Below are positions 8,270 through 16,177 of a stretch of 63,807 nt of DNA, in pieces (position 1 is the stretch's first letter; every line of letters begins with the position of its first letter). A program made the translations under genes and the position numbers. The stretch is from an uncultured Clostridia bacterium (GTDB lineage Bacteria; Bacillota; Clostridia; Christensenellales; Aristaeellaceae). Under the pieces are notes generated by a model. It did no database searches, was not told the origin of the DNA, and worked only from the letters and a program-made list of their open reading frames with translations. The stretch lies in contig CAKUOX010000008.1 of the NCBI GenBank assembly GCA_934670175.1, positions 1 through 63,807 of the forward strand, in the 5' to 3' direction.

Positions 8270-9240
8270 TCCGCGTCGCCTCCCTCATAGAATACGTCGT
8301 CCAGCACATGCGCCGGATCGGGCTCGGGGCTGTTCAGTGCAAAATCGGTGGCCGCCTGCGTTTCATCATCGGCCTGCTTGTCCATCGCGTCGAGCTCCTC
8401 AGCGGTGTACATGCCCTCGGCGATCAGATGCTCGCGCCAGTGCTTGATGGGATCGCGCTTCTTCCAGGATTCGACCTCTTCGCGGGTGCGGTAGGTCTGC
8501 GGATCGCCCGTCCAGTGGCCCATCCAGCGATAGGTCTTGCATTCGATCAGGCTCGGGCCCTCGCCGGCCTTCGCCCGCGCCAGCGCGCGCCCAAAGGCGG
8601 CGTCGATGGACTCAGGATCGTTGCCGTCCACGGTCTCGCCGGGCATGTCGTAGGCCTTCGCGCGCACGGAAATGTCCTTGACGGAGGTGGACTGGGAAAC
8701 CGGCACGGAGATGCCGTAGCCGTTGTTTTCGCATACGAAGATGATCGGCAGCTTCATGACGCTCGCCAGATTCAGCGATTCATGGAACGTGCCTTCGTTG
8801 GAAGCGCCGTCGCCGAAGAAGGAGACCGCCACGCGATCCTGCTTCTGCAGCTTGGCGGAAAGCGCCGCGCCCACGGCGATCGGGATGCCGCCGCCGACGA
8901 TGGCGTTCGCGCCGAGGTTGCCCACGTTGAAGTCGGCGATGTGCATGGAGCCGGAACGGCCCTTGCAGTAGCCGGTGGCCTTGCCCATCAGCTCCGCCAT
9001 GGATTTGTTCAGATCCGCGCCCTTGGCGATGCAGTGGCCATGGCCGCGATGGGTGGAGGTGATGTAATCGGCGTCGGTCAGGCGGGAGCATACCGTCGCT
9101 GCGACGGCTTCCTCGCCGATGTAGAGATGCACGCTGCCGCGCAGCTTGTTGTTTTCAAACAGCTTCAGCGCCTTGGTTTCGAAGGCGCGGATTTTGGCCA
9201 TGGTCAGATAGATACGACCAGCTCTTTCACGTTCGATCAT
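8266..9240 (-). CDS. Dehydrogenase E1 component, alpha subunit (acetoin/2-oxoacid type)
   Basis: This 324-residue E1-alpha has the TPP/Mg motif GDG (143-145) through NN (172-173). Before it lie the blocks STHRGHGHCIAKGADL and GRSGSMHIADFNVGNLGANA, typical of AcoA-like E1-alpha. Its start overlaps the stop of the sucD-type gene by 4 bases. The company of an acyl-CoA ligase and a CoA-acylating aldehyde dehydrogenase is unusual. For acetoin, cleavage would give acetyl-CoA plus acetaldehyde, and the two neighbours would convert both to acetate with ATP gain. Other substrates are not excluded. Confidence 0.92.
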   Translation of the reverse strand: MIERERAGRIYLTMAKIRAFETKALKLFENNKLRGSVHLYIGEEAVAATVCSRLTDADYITSTHRGHGHCIAKGADLNKSMAELMGKATGYCKGRSGSMHIADFNVGNLGANAIVGGGIPIAVGAALSAKLQKQDRVAVSFFGDGASNEGTFHESLNLASVMKLPIIFVCENNGYGISVPVSQSTSVKDISVRAKAYDMPGETVDGNDPESIDAAFGRALARAKAGEGPSLIECKTYRWMGHWTGDPQTYRTREEVESWKKRDPIKHWREHLIAEGMYTAEELDAMDKQADDETQAATDFALNSPEPDPAHVLDDVFYEGGDAE

Positions 9241-10121
9241 ATTTTACCTTCCTCCCTGAGCTTCAGGCAAATGTCTACGATGTGCTGCGTGTTTTCTGCG
9301 ATATAGACGCCCGCATCGCGCAGTACGGCTTCCTTGTTGGCCGCGGAGCCCGTTCCGTCTGCGGTGACGATGGCGCCCGCGTGTCCCATGGAGCGTCCCT
9401 TCGGCGCGTTCTTGCCCGCGATCAGCGCGATCACCGGCTTGGAAACGTGCTTTTTCAGGTATTCGGCTGCCAGCTCCTCCTCGTTGCCGCCGATTTCGCC
9501 GATGATGATGATCGCCCTGGTCTCGGGGTCGGCGTTGAAATCGGGCAGAAGATCCACAAACGTGGAGCCGGGGATCATATCGCCGCCCACGCCGATGCAG
9601 GTGGACTGGCCGATGCCGTTGTTGGACAGCATGAATACGGTCTCATAGCAGTTGGTCGCGCTGCGGCTCATAACGCCCACATTGCCCTCGCGGAAGATGC
9701 GGTGCGCCATGAAGCCCGCCTTGGACTTGCCGGGCGAGATGATGCCGAAGGAGTTGGGGCCGAACAGGCGCGCGCCCTTCAGGCGTGCCAGGCGGTAGCA
9801 CATCATCATATCGTGCACCGGAACGTGCTCCGCGATGGTCAGCACGGTCTTGAGTCCCGCGTCCAGCGCCTCGAGCACGGAGGCCTTGGTGAACTTCGCG
9901 GGTACGAAGATCACGGAGGCGTTCGCGTCGGTGGCTTCTATGGCTTCGCGCACGGTGTTGAATACCGGAACGCCCAGTACGGTCTGGCCGCCCTTGCCGG
10001 GGGTCACGCCCGCAACCACGTTCGTGCCGTAGGCCAGCATCTGCTCGGTGTGGAAGGTGCCCTCGCGGCCGGTGATGCCCTGAACGATCAGGCGGGTGTT
10101 TTTATCGATGATGATGCTCAC
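9237..10121 (-). CDS. sucD: Succinate-CoA ligase (ADP-forming) alpha-type subunit
   Basis: This 294-residue SucD-family protein has a CoA-binding Rossmann domain (QGITGREGTFH, 14-24), the phosphate loop region VGGDMIPGSTFVDLL (178-192) and the active-site phosphohistidine His247 in MGHAGAIVTADGTG. It pairs with the beta subunit directly upstream (4-base overlap) to interconvert acyl-CoA plus ADP and Pi with acid plus ATP. The CoA loop reads SRSATNCYE where TCA-cycle enzymes usually have SRSGTLTYE, so the acyl group may not be succinyl. I infer a substrate-level phosphorylation role from the operon. Confidence 0.9.
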   Translation of the reverse strand: MSIIIDKNTRLIVQGITGREGTFHTEQMLAYGTNVVAGVTPGKGGQTVLGVPVFNTVREAIEATDANASVIFVPAKFTKASVLEALDAGLKTVLTIAEHVPVHDMMMCYRLARLKGARLFGPNSFGIISPGKSKAGFMAHRIFREGNVGVMSRSATNCYETVFMLSNNGIGQSTCIGVGGDMIPGSTFVDLLPDFNADPETRAIIIIGEIGGNEEELAAEYLKKHVSKPVIALIAGKNAPKGRSMGHAGAIVTADGTGSAANKEAVLRDAGVYIAENTQHIVDICLKLREEGKI

Positions 10122-11278
10122 AGGCGATCCCTCCTCTCCAGCAGTGCGGCAACGGATTCGCGCAGGCCGTCCACGCGCACGACGTCGGAAGAGCCCATGC
10201 TGTCTATAATTTCGATGCCCTTGTCTTTATTGGTGCCTTCCATGCGTACCACGATCAGCTTGCCGTCCAGGTCGTGCTCTTCCATGGCGAGCTTGACGCC
10301 GCCGGCGACCTCGTCGCAGCGGGTGATGCCGCCGAAGATGTTGATCAGCACGGCCTTCACGCCAGGCGTGGAGAACAGAATGCGCATGGCCTCCTTGATG
10401 CGCGCCGCCGTAGCGCCGCCGCCGAGATCCAGCACCGCGGCAACCTGCATGCCGTTTTTGCTGATCATGTCAATGCAGCTCATCAGCATGCCGGAGCCGT
10501 TGGAGCACACGGCGATGGAGCCGCCCTTTTCGCAGGGAATGTACAGGAAGTTGAACTGGCGCGCCTCGGTGATCAGTGCCTCCTCGGGCAGCTCATCGCG
10601 CCAGGCCGTCACGTCGGGCAGGCGGTACAGCGCGGAATCGTCGATGTCCACCTTGCCGTCCAGCGCCAGCAGCTGATCGTCCATATCGATGACCAGCGGG
10701 TTGATCTCCGTGAGCATGCAGTCGTATTTCATGAAGCAGCGATACAGCTTCTTCAGCAGGGCATCGAGCTGCTTGGTGTAGCCGACGTCCAGTCCGCTGG
10801 AGGAGAGCAGGTAGCGCGCCATGTAGTCCTGCACGCCGATCATCGGGTCGATGACCAGCTTCTTGATGGCCGCAGGGTTGGTCTTGGCCGTTTCCTCGAT
10901 CTCCATGCCGCCTTCGCCGCTGAAGATGATGATCGGCTGCTTGCTCAGGCGGTCGAGCATAATGGAGAGGTACCACTCGGTCTTGAAGTCTGCCATTTCG
11001 ACCAGATACAGCTTGTTGACCATCAGGCCGAGCAGCTCCTTGCCCAGCAGCCTGTCCACATGCTTTTCGGCCTCTTCCATGGTCTTGGCGAACTGAATGC
11101 CGCCCGCCTGGCCGCGATGGCCGGACTGGATCTGCGCCTTGACGACCACGGGGAAGCTTACGTTGTTTTCCTGCATTGCCTTTGCGAGATCTTCCTTTTT
11201 GTCGATCACGCAGCCGTGCTTCACGGGCAAGCCAAACTGCTTAAAAAGCAGCTTGGCCTGATATTCCATCAGTTTCAT
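10118..11278 (-). CDS. sucC: Succinate-CoA ligase (ADP-forming) beta-type subunit
   Basis: This 386-residue ATP-grasp protein starts MKLMEYQAKLLFKQFGLPVK and contains KAQIQSGHRGQAGGIQFAKT, the canonical SucC block. It also has EINPLVI (metal/nucleotide region) and the C-terminal ligase block GSGMLMSCIDMI, LDLGGGATAARI and NIFGGITRCDEVA. Family length is normal. The gap to the upstream aldehyde dehydrogenase is 4 bases and the overlap with the alpha subunit is 4 bases. Confidence 0.92.
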   Translation of the reverse strand: MKLMEYQAKLLFKQFGLPVKHGCVIDKKEDLAKAMQENNVSFPVVVKAQIQSGHRGQAGGIQFAKTMEEAEKHVDRLLGKELLGLMVNKLYLVEMADFKTEWYLSIMLDRLSKQPIIIFSGEGGMEIEETAKTNPAAIKKLVIDPMIGVQDYMARYLLSSSGLDVGYTKQLDALLKKLYRCFMKYDCMLTEINPLVIDMDDQLLALDGKVDIDDSALYRLPDVTAWRDELPEEALITEARQFNFLYIPCEKGGSIAVCSNGSGMLMSCIDMISKNGMQVAAVLDLGGGATAARIKEAMRILFSTPGVKAVLINIFGGITRCDEVAGGVKLAMEEHDLDGKLIVVRMEGTNKDKGIEIIDSMGSSDVVRVDGLRESVAALLERRDRL

Positions 11279-11282
11279 TTAA

Positions 11283-12650
11283 TTATTTCCCCCAAATCTC
11301 TTCATCGGTCGGCATGGTCGCGCCCGGACGGACGTAGGCGATGCGGCTGACATTGAACAGATGCTTCCAGCTCAGGTTTTCGGAGATGGAGTTGTTGCCC
11401 CAGCTGCCGCAGCCCAGCGTGGTGGTGGCGGACAGGCTGTTGAAGAAGGAGCCGCCGTTGTTGGTGGAGCAGATCTGGTTAATCAGGAAGCGGGACACCG
11501 GCAGAACCTGCGCCGCGGCTTCGATATGCTCGGTATTATTGGAATGGATGCACACGGAGTGACCCTTGCCCTCGACGTTCAGGTTGGCGTTCGCAGCCTT
11601 GATGCACTCGTCCCAGTCGGCCAGAGAGTCATAGGTGGCGATCATGGGGCACATCTTTTCCTTGCTCAGCAGGCATTCCCTGCCATAAGCGGGCGCCTTG
11701 ACCAGAATGACCTTCAGATCGTCGCCATGCGCGAAGCCGCACTTCTCGGCGACCACCTTCGCGCTCTGACCCACGATGTTCTTGTCGATCGTGCCGTTCG
11801 GGAACACGATGTCGGTCAGCTTCTGCACGTCCTCGGGCTTATCGATGTACAGCGCGCCGTTCTTCTTGAAGATCTCCACCGCCTTGGCGAAGATGGACTT
11901 GGGCATGATGGCGGTCTGCTCGCCGGAGCAGATGATGCCGTTGTCGAAGCGGCGGCCTTCAATGATCATCGGAATGGCCTTTTCCAGATCCACGTCCTCA
12001 TCGATCATGCACTGCACGTTGCCGGCACCAACGCCGAAGGCGGGCTTGCCGGAGGCGTATGCCGCGCGAACCATGCCCATGCCGCCGGTGGAGATGCACA
12101 CGTCGCACTGCTTCATGACCTGACCGGAGATCTCCACGGTGGGCTCTTCGACGATCTGAATGATGTCCTGCGGAACGTAGGCGGGCAGCTGAGCCTTCAT
12201 CAGGCGAACGGCCTCGGTGGAGCACTTCTTGGAGCGCGGATGCGGGCAGATGATGATGGCGTTGCGGCCCTTCAGCGCGAACATGGCGTTGCACATCGGG
12301 GTGACGATGGGGTTGGTGGTGGGCGTTACCGCGCCGACGACGCCCATGGGCTTTGCGACCAGCACGAGGCCCTTTTCGGGCTCGCGGTCGATGATGCCCA
12401 CGGATTTCTTGCCCTTGATGTCGTTCCAGATGACCTTGGCCTTGCCCTGGTTCTTCTTGACCTTATCCTCATAAACGCCCATGCGGGTCTCGTCCACGGC
12501 CATGCGCGCGAGCGGCTCCGCATTGTCAAAGATCGCCTTTGCGATTACGCGGCAAGCCTCGTCTACCTGTTCCTGATTGCAATTTTCAAACTCGGCCTGC
12601 GCGATGCGGGCGCGTTCCAGCATTTCTTTTACAAACAGTTCAGCTTCCAT
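11283..12650 (-). CDS. CoA-acylating aldehyde dehydrogenase (succinate-semialdehyde/acetaldehyde type)
   Basis: This 455-residue aldehyde dehydrogenase converts an aldehyde, NAD(P)+ and CoA to an acyl-CoA. The catalytic Cys241 is in FDNGIICSGEQTAI. Also visible are MGVYEDKV (58-65), the cofactor block AKPMGVVGAVTPTTNP and the C-terminal block TTTLGCGSWGNNSISENLSW. From memory of the family, length and these blocks resemble Clostridium kluyveri SucD (CoA-dependent succinate-semialdehyde dehydrogenase) more than the long AdhE forms. It is first in a six-gene operon. The promoter carries the ATTGGTCATACCAAT palindrome, shared with the Fe-alcohol dehydrogenase at 30275-31399. SD GGAGG is 7 bases before the ATG. 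Aldehyde specificity cannot be fixed from sequence. Confidence 0.88.
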   Translation of the reverse strand: MEAELFVKEMLERARIAQAEFENCNQEQVDEACRVIAKAIFDNAEPLARMAVDETRMGVYEDKVKKNQGKAKVIWNDIKGKKSVGIIDREPEKGLVLVAKPMGVVGAVTPTTNPIVTPMCNAMFALKGRNAIIICPHPRSKKCSTEAVRLMKAQLPAYVPQDIIQIVEEPTVEISGQVMKQCDVCISTGGMGMVRAAYASGKPAFGVGAGNVQCMIDEDVDLEKAIPMIIEGRRFDNGIICSGEQTAIMPKSIFAKAVEIFKKNGALYIDKPEDVQKLTDIVFPNGTIDKNIVGQSAKVVAEKCGFAHGDDLKVILVKAPAYGRECLLSKEKMCPMIATYDSLADWDECIKAANANLNVEGKGHSVCIHSNNTEHIEAAAQVLPVSRFLINQICSTNNGGSFFNSLSATTTLGCGSWGNNSISENLSWKHLFNVSRIAYVRPGATMPTDEEIWGK

Positions 12651-12690
12651 GGTGATCCTCCTAAAGCAATTTTTAGATTTGTGTCATTGA

Positions 12691-12707
12691 GATTGGTCAT
12701 ACCAATC
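12691..12707. promoter_or_regulatory. GntR-type operator palindrome (copy 1)
   Basis: GATTGGTCATACCAATC is a perfect 17-bp inverted repeat around a 3-base centre, of the TGGT-N3-ACCA form bound by FCD-type GntR regulators. It lies a few bases downstream of the expected start point of the minus-strand operon. The inner 15 bases are identical to those at 31429-31443. Confidence 0.8.
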
Positions 12708-12717
12708 GCTTGTGAAT

Positions 12718-12746
12718 AGGATAACACCATTTACAGGATTATTCAA
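12718..12746 (-). promoter_or_regulatory. Promoter of the aldehyde dehydrogenase/CoA-ligase/E1-E2 operon
   Basis: On the minus strand TTGAAT (12746-12741) and TATCCT (12723-12718) are 17 bases apart, with the start point expected at about 12711, directly before the operator. Confidence 0.6.
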
Positions 12747-12795
12747 GCATTTGTGGGTGGATCTGCGCAAATTTTCCGTTTTTTAATATATATCC

Positions 12796-12825
12796 TTGCA
12801 ATTCTTTGCGCTCTAATGGTATGAT
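12796..12825 (+). promoter_or_regulatory. Promoter of the divergent GntR gene
   Basis: TTGCAA (12796-12801) and TATGAT (12820-12825) are 18 bases apart. The -10 box is embedded in AATGGTATGATAT, which looks like an operator half-site (compare TGGTATGAC at 17459-17467), so weak autoregulation is possible. Confidence 0.6.
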
Positions 12826-12855
12826 ATATGTATTATTTTAAGAGGAGCGGAGCAT

Positions 12856-13536
12856 ATGCCCAACAAGCTGTACGAAGATGTCGCGGAGCGCATGATCGAG
12901 CGCATTCATGCGGGGGAGCTGCATCCCGGCGACCGCCTGCCGTCCGAGCGCGCGCTGACGGAGGAATATGGCGTCAGCCGCACGGTTATCCGCGAGGCGC
13001 TGCGTTCGCTTGAAATGATGGGCTGCGTCGAATCCCGCGTGGGCGAGGGTACCTTTATCAAGGCGCCCGAGCTGTCCAACATCGTCAATCCATTTTCCAT
13101 GGTGGTTCAGAACAACCTGAAAATGGGCAGCGAGCTGATCGAGGCGCGCCTGATTCTGGAGACCGAGGTCGTGGCGCTGGCCGCGCGCAGGCGCACGCAG
13201 GCGCAGATTGACGCGCTCGAGGGAACCATCACCGAAATGCGCGAGGACATTGAAAGCGGCGGCATGGGCGTAGAGGCGGACGAGCACTTCCACCGGATTC
13301 TTTCCGAGGCGGCGGGCAACGAGGCGCTGCGCACGATGCTTTCCATGTGTGCAGACATGCTTTCGCGCACCCGTCCGATCACCCAGTCCGTAAAGGGCGT
13401 GCCGGAAATGACGCTGCGCGACCACGCGGCGATTCTGGAAGCCGTGCGCATGCAGGAAGAGCGCACCGCCAAGCGCCTGATGCGCAACCACCTTAACCGC
13501 GCGCTCCGGAATCTGGGCAGAGCGCGAAAGGGCTGA
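12856..13536 (+). CDS. GntR-family (FadR/FCD type) transcriptional regulator
   Basis: This 226-residue protein has an N-terminal winged helix (about 5-70: GDRLPSERALTEEYGVSRTV and IREALRSLEMMGCVESRVGE) and a helical FCD ligand domain. Residues DEHFH in that domain and a later His in RDHAAIL match the metal/ligand pocket of the family. FCD regulators usually sense organic acids such as lactate, pyruvate or acyl-CoA-related ligands. It is divergent from the aldehyde dehydrogenase operon across a shared control region with a TGGT-N3-ACCA palindrome, making it the prime candidate for that site. SD AGAGGAG lies 8 bases before the ATG. Confidence 0.9.
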   Translation: MPNKLYEDVAERMIERIHAGELHPGDRLPSERALTEEYGVSRTVIREALRSLEMMGCVESRVGEGTFIKAPELSNIVNPFSMVVQNNLKMGSELIEARLILETEVVALAARRRTQAQIDALEGTITEMREDIESGGMGVEADEHFHRILSEAAGNEALRTMLSMCADMLSRTRPITQSVKGVPEMTLRDHAAILEAVRMQEERTAKRLMRNHLNRALRNLGRARKG

Positions 13537-13580
13537 CAAGTGCGAATGGTATTGAAGTGAAAATCGAAATAGAAATACAT

Positions 13581-13624
13581 AGCTATGCCCCCTGACTGCT
13601 TCAAAACAGTCAGGGGGCATAGCT
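13581..13624. terminator. Long hairpin between convergent genes, probable bidirectional terminator
   Basis: An 18-bp perfect stem (arms 13581-13598 and 13607-13624, starting AGCTATGCCCCCTGACTG) around an 8-base loop lies between the end of the GntR gene and the convergent LarA-like gene. The T-tract is poor on the plus strand and moderate on the minus strand. It abuts the dispersed repeat at 13625. Confidence 0.65.
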
Positions 13625-13721
13625 GTCTGTCGAAAAACCCGGGAGAGCTCGAGAGGGTGGCAGTGGCGGGGGAGCTTGCTTCCCCGTCCACATGCTTGTC
13701 AAAAATCTTTTTTGACAAGCT
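13625..13721 (+). repeat. Dispersed intergenic repeat family A, copy 1 (97 bp)
   Basis: A second copy lies at 56904-56997 in the same orientation. The shared part begins GTCTGT and includes an identical 18-base block, AACCCGGGAGAGCTCGAG (13635-13652). It ends in a hairpin built on CTTGTCAAAAA/TTTTTGACAAG. No open frame spans it, and each copy sits next to the end or start of an unrelated gene. Confidence 0.8.
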
Positions 13722-13734
13722 GCTTGCGCCAGCC

Positions 13735-14979
13735 TTAGCTGCGCGGCAGCGTGGAGCCGCCGTAGGGCATCACGATCACGCTGGCGTCTGCGCCCTGCCT
13801 TGCGATGGCGGCGTCGAACGCCGACTGAAGGCTTTCAAAGGGCTTCATGAACGCATTTTCCGCGAATGCGGGCTCGCGCTCGCTCACCAGATAGATCTCC
13901 GCGTTATCCAGCACCATTGCGATGGCGGCGGCCTTGTGTCCACCGAGCTTGAATTCGCGGCCGATGCGCTCGACCAGACTGTGCGAGGTCTCGGCGGCGT
14001 TGATCCATTCTTCAAACGTCTTTTCACCGTAGCCCTCCCTGCAGGAGCCGACCAGGATCACCGTGCCGCCCTTCTTGACGGCGTGCTTGGCGTTGTCCAG
14101 CGCCTTCTGCGTCTGATACAGGTTCAGATCCTTCGGCGCGCCGCCCTGGGAAACGATCACGATGTCCGCGCGGTCGGGGATCTTTACGGCGTACAGCTTA
14201 TCCAGGAAAGCGCAGCCCTCGCGGTGCGCCAGGGTCACGTCGCCCGCGCAGGCGTGGATGATCTTCTTGTGTTCATCCAGCACCACGTTTACGATGAAGT
14301 CGACGCCCACGATGCCGGCGGCCTCCTCAATGTCCCGGCGCAGCGGGTTCGCGTCCAGATTGCCGGCGCACGCCTCGGGCGACACCATCATGCTGTGGTT
14401 CGACTGAATGGCGTCCCGCGTGGAAACGCCGGGCATGATCGCCTTTGCACCGCCGGAATAGCCTGCGAAATAGTGATATTCGATGTTGCCCAGGCAGATG
14501 CGCCGGTCGGCCTGCGCCACCTCGCGCACGATGTCCACGGGCGTGCCGCGCTGGGTGACGCCCATGTGTACGCAGCTCGAGGCGTCGCCGTCGATGCAGC
14601 GTATCTCGCTGAAGGCGCGCTCGCCCGCGAGATGCAGCCGTTCCGCGTCCGTCTGTCTGCGATGGCTGCCCAGCGCGAACACCAGCGTGATGTCCTCGCG
14701 CCGGATGCCGGCCGCGTAAAGCTCGTCCAGCAGCGCGGGCATGACCGCGTAGGTGGGCATCGGGCGGGTCACGTCGCTGGTGATGATGGCGACCGTCTCG
14801 CCGGGTTTGACGATCTCGTTCAGGCGCGGGCTGCCAATGGGGTTTTCAAGGGCGCGCCGTACCTCCGCCTCGCCGCCGAGCGCGTGCGCTACGGGATTGG
14901 GCGTCAGCACCGCCAGTATATTTTTATCGGGCACCTCTACGGGCTGTACGCCCGCGCCAAGGCCAAGCTCAAATTTCAT
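13735..14979 (-). CDS. LarA-family (nickel-pincer) racemase/epimerase
   Basis: This 414-residue LarA-family protein has DVTRP (69-73), His106 in GSHRRQT, and His169 with Lys179 in EYHYFAGYSGGAKAIMPG, plus His195. These correspond by eye to the His108, His174, Lys184 and His200 set of Lactobacillus plantarum LarA that holds the Ni-pincer cofactor. The family racemises lactate or epimerises other 2-hydroxy acids. No larB, larC or larE cofactor genes are in the window, so they must be elsewhere. It follows the UlaG-like gene on the same strand after 29 bases, and SD AGGAGG is 7 bases from the ATG. The substrate may be a 2-hydroxy acid other than lactate. Confidence 0.88.
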   Translation of the reverse strand: MKFELGLGAGVQPVEVPDKNILAVLTPNPVAHALGGEAEVRRALENPIGSPRLNEIVKPGETVAIITSDVTRPMPTYAVMPALLDELYAAGIRREDITLVFALGSHRRQTDAERLHLAGERAFSEIRCIDGDASSCVHMGVTQRGTPVDIVREVAQADRRICLGNIEYHYFAGYSGGAKAIMPGVSTRDAIQSNHSMMVSPEACAGNLDANPLRRDIEEAAGIVGVDFIVNVVLDEHKKIIHACAGDVTLAHREGCAFLDKLYAVKIPDRADIVIVSQGGAPKDLNLYQTQKALDNAKHAVKKGGTVILVGSCREGYGEKTFEEWINAAETSHSLVERIGREFKLGGHKAAAIAMVLDNAEIYLVSEREPAFAENAFMKPFESLQSAFDAAIARQGADASVIVMPYGGSTLPRS

Positions 14980-15008
14980 ACCATAGCCTCCTGGATGGAT
15001 TCGGTTTT

Positions 15009-15782
15009 TCAGATGGTAAAGCTCTCGCCCTGGCGCAGCAGCTTCAGCGCGCAGTCGGGCGCCTTTTCAGGCAGCGCGTCAATGATCTGCTGCGGGTCGC
15101 CGTGGTGCAGCGGGAACGTCCAGAAATGGCAGGGCACGCAGATTTTGCAGCCCAGTCTGCCGGCATATTCTGCCGCCATGACGCCGTCCAGATTGCCGAA
15201 GGCGCCGTTGATGGGCAGAATGGCGACCTCGGGACGGATGGACATCGGCACGCTCAGGCGCTCGTAGGTCAGCGCGGTATCGCCCGCGTAATAGATGCGG
15301 GTGAAGCCGAAATCCAGCATGAAGCCCAGCGCTTCGGGCGCCAGCTCGCCGTGGTCGCAGTCCATGGGGGTGAGCTTGAATTCGCCAAGATCCACGGTAA
15401 CGCCCTTTTCCAGCTTGTGGATGCGGCTCATGTCCAGACCCATTTTCTGCATTTCCTCATAGGCGGTCACATTCGCGTAGACCTGCGTTTTGCCGCTCTT
15501 CATGAAGCCTTCGATGCTGTCGCCGTCGAAGTGGTCGCCGTGCTCGTGGGAGATCAGCAGAATGTCCAGATCGATCTCGCCCGGCGCGAACAGCGGGGGA
15601 TTGATGCGCTTGAAGCCGGGATCCTTCAGTGTGCGCAGCACAAAATCGGAAAGATAGGGGTCGATGGCGACGGCCTTTCCGGATGCGGTCTTGAACATGA
15701 AGCCCGCCTGTCCGAGCCAGAAAAGCTCCACATGACCGGCGTTCACCTGGGTCGCGTTGTACTGCTCGACAAAGTTGTACAT
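15009..15782 (-). CDS. UlaG-like metallo-beta-lactamase-fold hydrolase
   Basis: This 257-residue metal-dependent hydrolase has the motif HEHGDH at 79-84, an early DPYLSD block (41-46), a later Asp ligand in YYAGDTALTYE, and a terminal His-rich block CHFWTFPLHHGDP. The arrangement resembles UlaG-type L-ascorbate-6-phosphate lactonases and the broad MBL-fold lactonase group. It is first of a two-gene unit with the LarA-like racemase, which suggests lactone opening to a hydroxy acid followed by epimerisation (inference). SD AGGAGG precedes the ATG. Confidence 0.85.
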   Translation of the reverse strand: MYNFVEQYNATQVNAGHVELFWLGQAGFMFKTASGKAVAIDPYLSDFVLRTLKDPGFKRINPPLFAPGEIDLDILLISHEHGDHFDGDSIEGFMKSGKTQVYANVTAYEEMQKMGLDMSRIHKLEKGVTVDLGEFKLTPMDCDHGELAPEALGFMLDFGFTRIYYAGDTALTYERLSVPMSIRPEVAILPINGAFGNLDGVMAAEYAGRLGCKICVPCHFWTFPLHHGDPQQIIDALPEKAPDCALKLLRQGESFTI

Positions 15783-16177
15783 GATGTTTTCCTCCTGTAT
15801 TTGAAATAAAAATCAATGACATTTTGGCAGTTCGAACACTTTATTGAACGAAAACGCCGGACGCACGGCCTGCCGCGTCCGATCGAAAGGGCGATGGTTT
15901 TGTTAAAGAGCAGGGATCGGCAAGGCCGAGGCTTTGCGGATCGACGCGCTCCGTTTCGCATTCTAGCAGATTTGTTTTCGCGTGTCAAGCGAGGCAAATG
16001 CAACGAAAGCGTCCGTCCACCGGCGAGCGGATGCGGGAGTTTTGTTCAGTAAATATAGTAAGGATTTTCTATTTGAAGGAATGAAACTTGACGCATATTG
16101 CCGCCGCATGCTATAATTGCAGGCGTAATTGTACGGCATTATTGGTGAATATTCAAGCATGGCGTGGAGGAAACGGC
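15783..16177. other. Intergenic control region between UlaG-like and LacI genes
   Basis: No gene is seen here. It holds a 7-bp hairpin (CGGACGC/GCGTCCG, 15858-15881), AT-rich sequence upstream of the minus-strand gene without a convincing promoter, and the LacI promoter described separately. Confidence 0.6.
16088..16117 (+). promoter_or_regulatory. Promoter of the LacI-family gene
   Basis: TTGACG (16088-16093) and TATAAT (16112-16117) are 18 bases apart, 60 bases before the gene. Confidence 0.75.

Noticed and set aside
13581..13721. A small mobile element with transposase near repeat family A
   Set aside because: No open frame or terminal inverted repeat pair is found around either copy.
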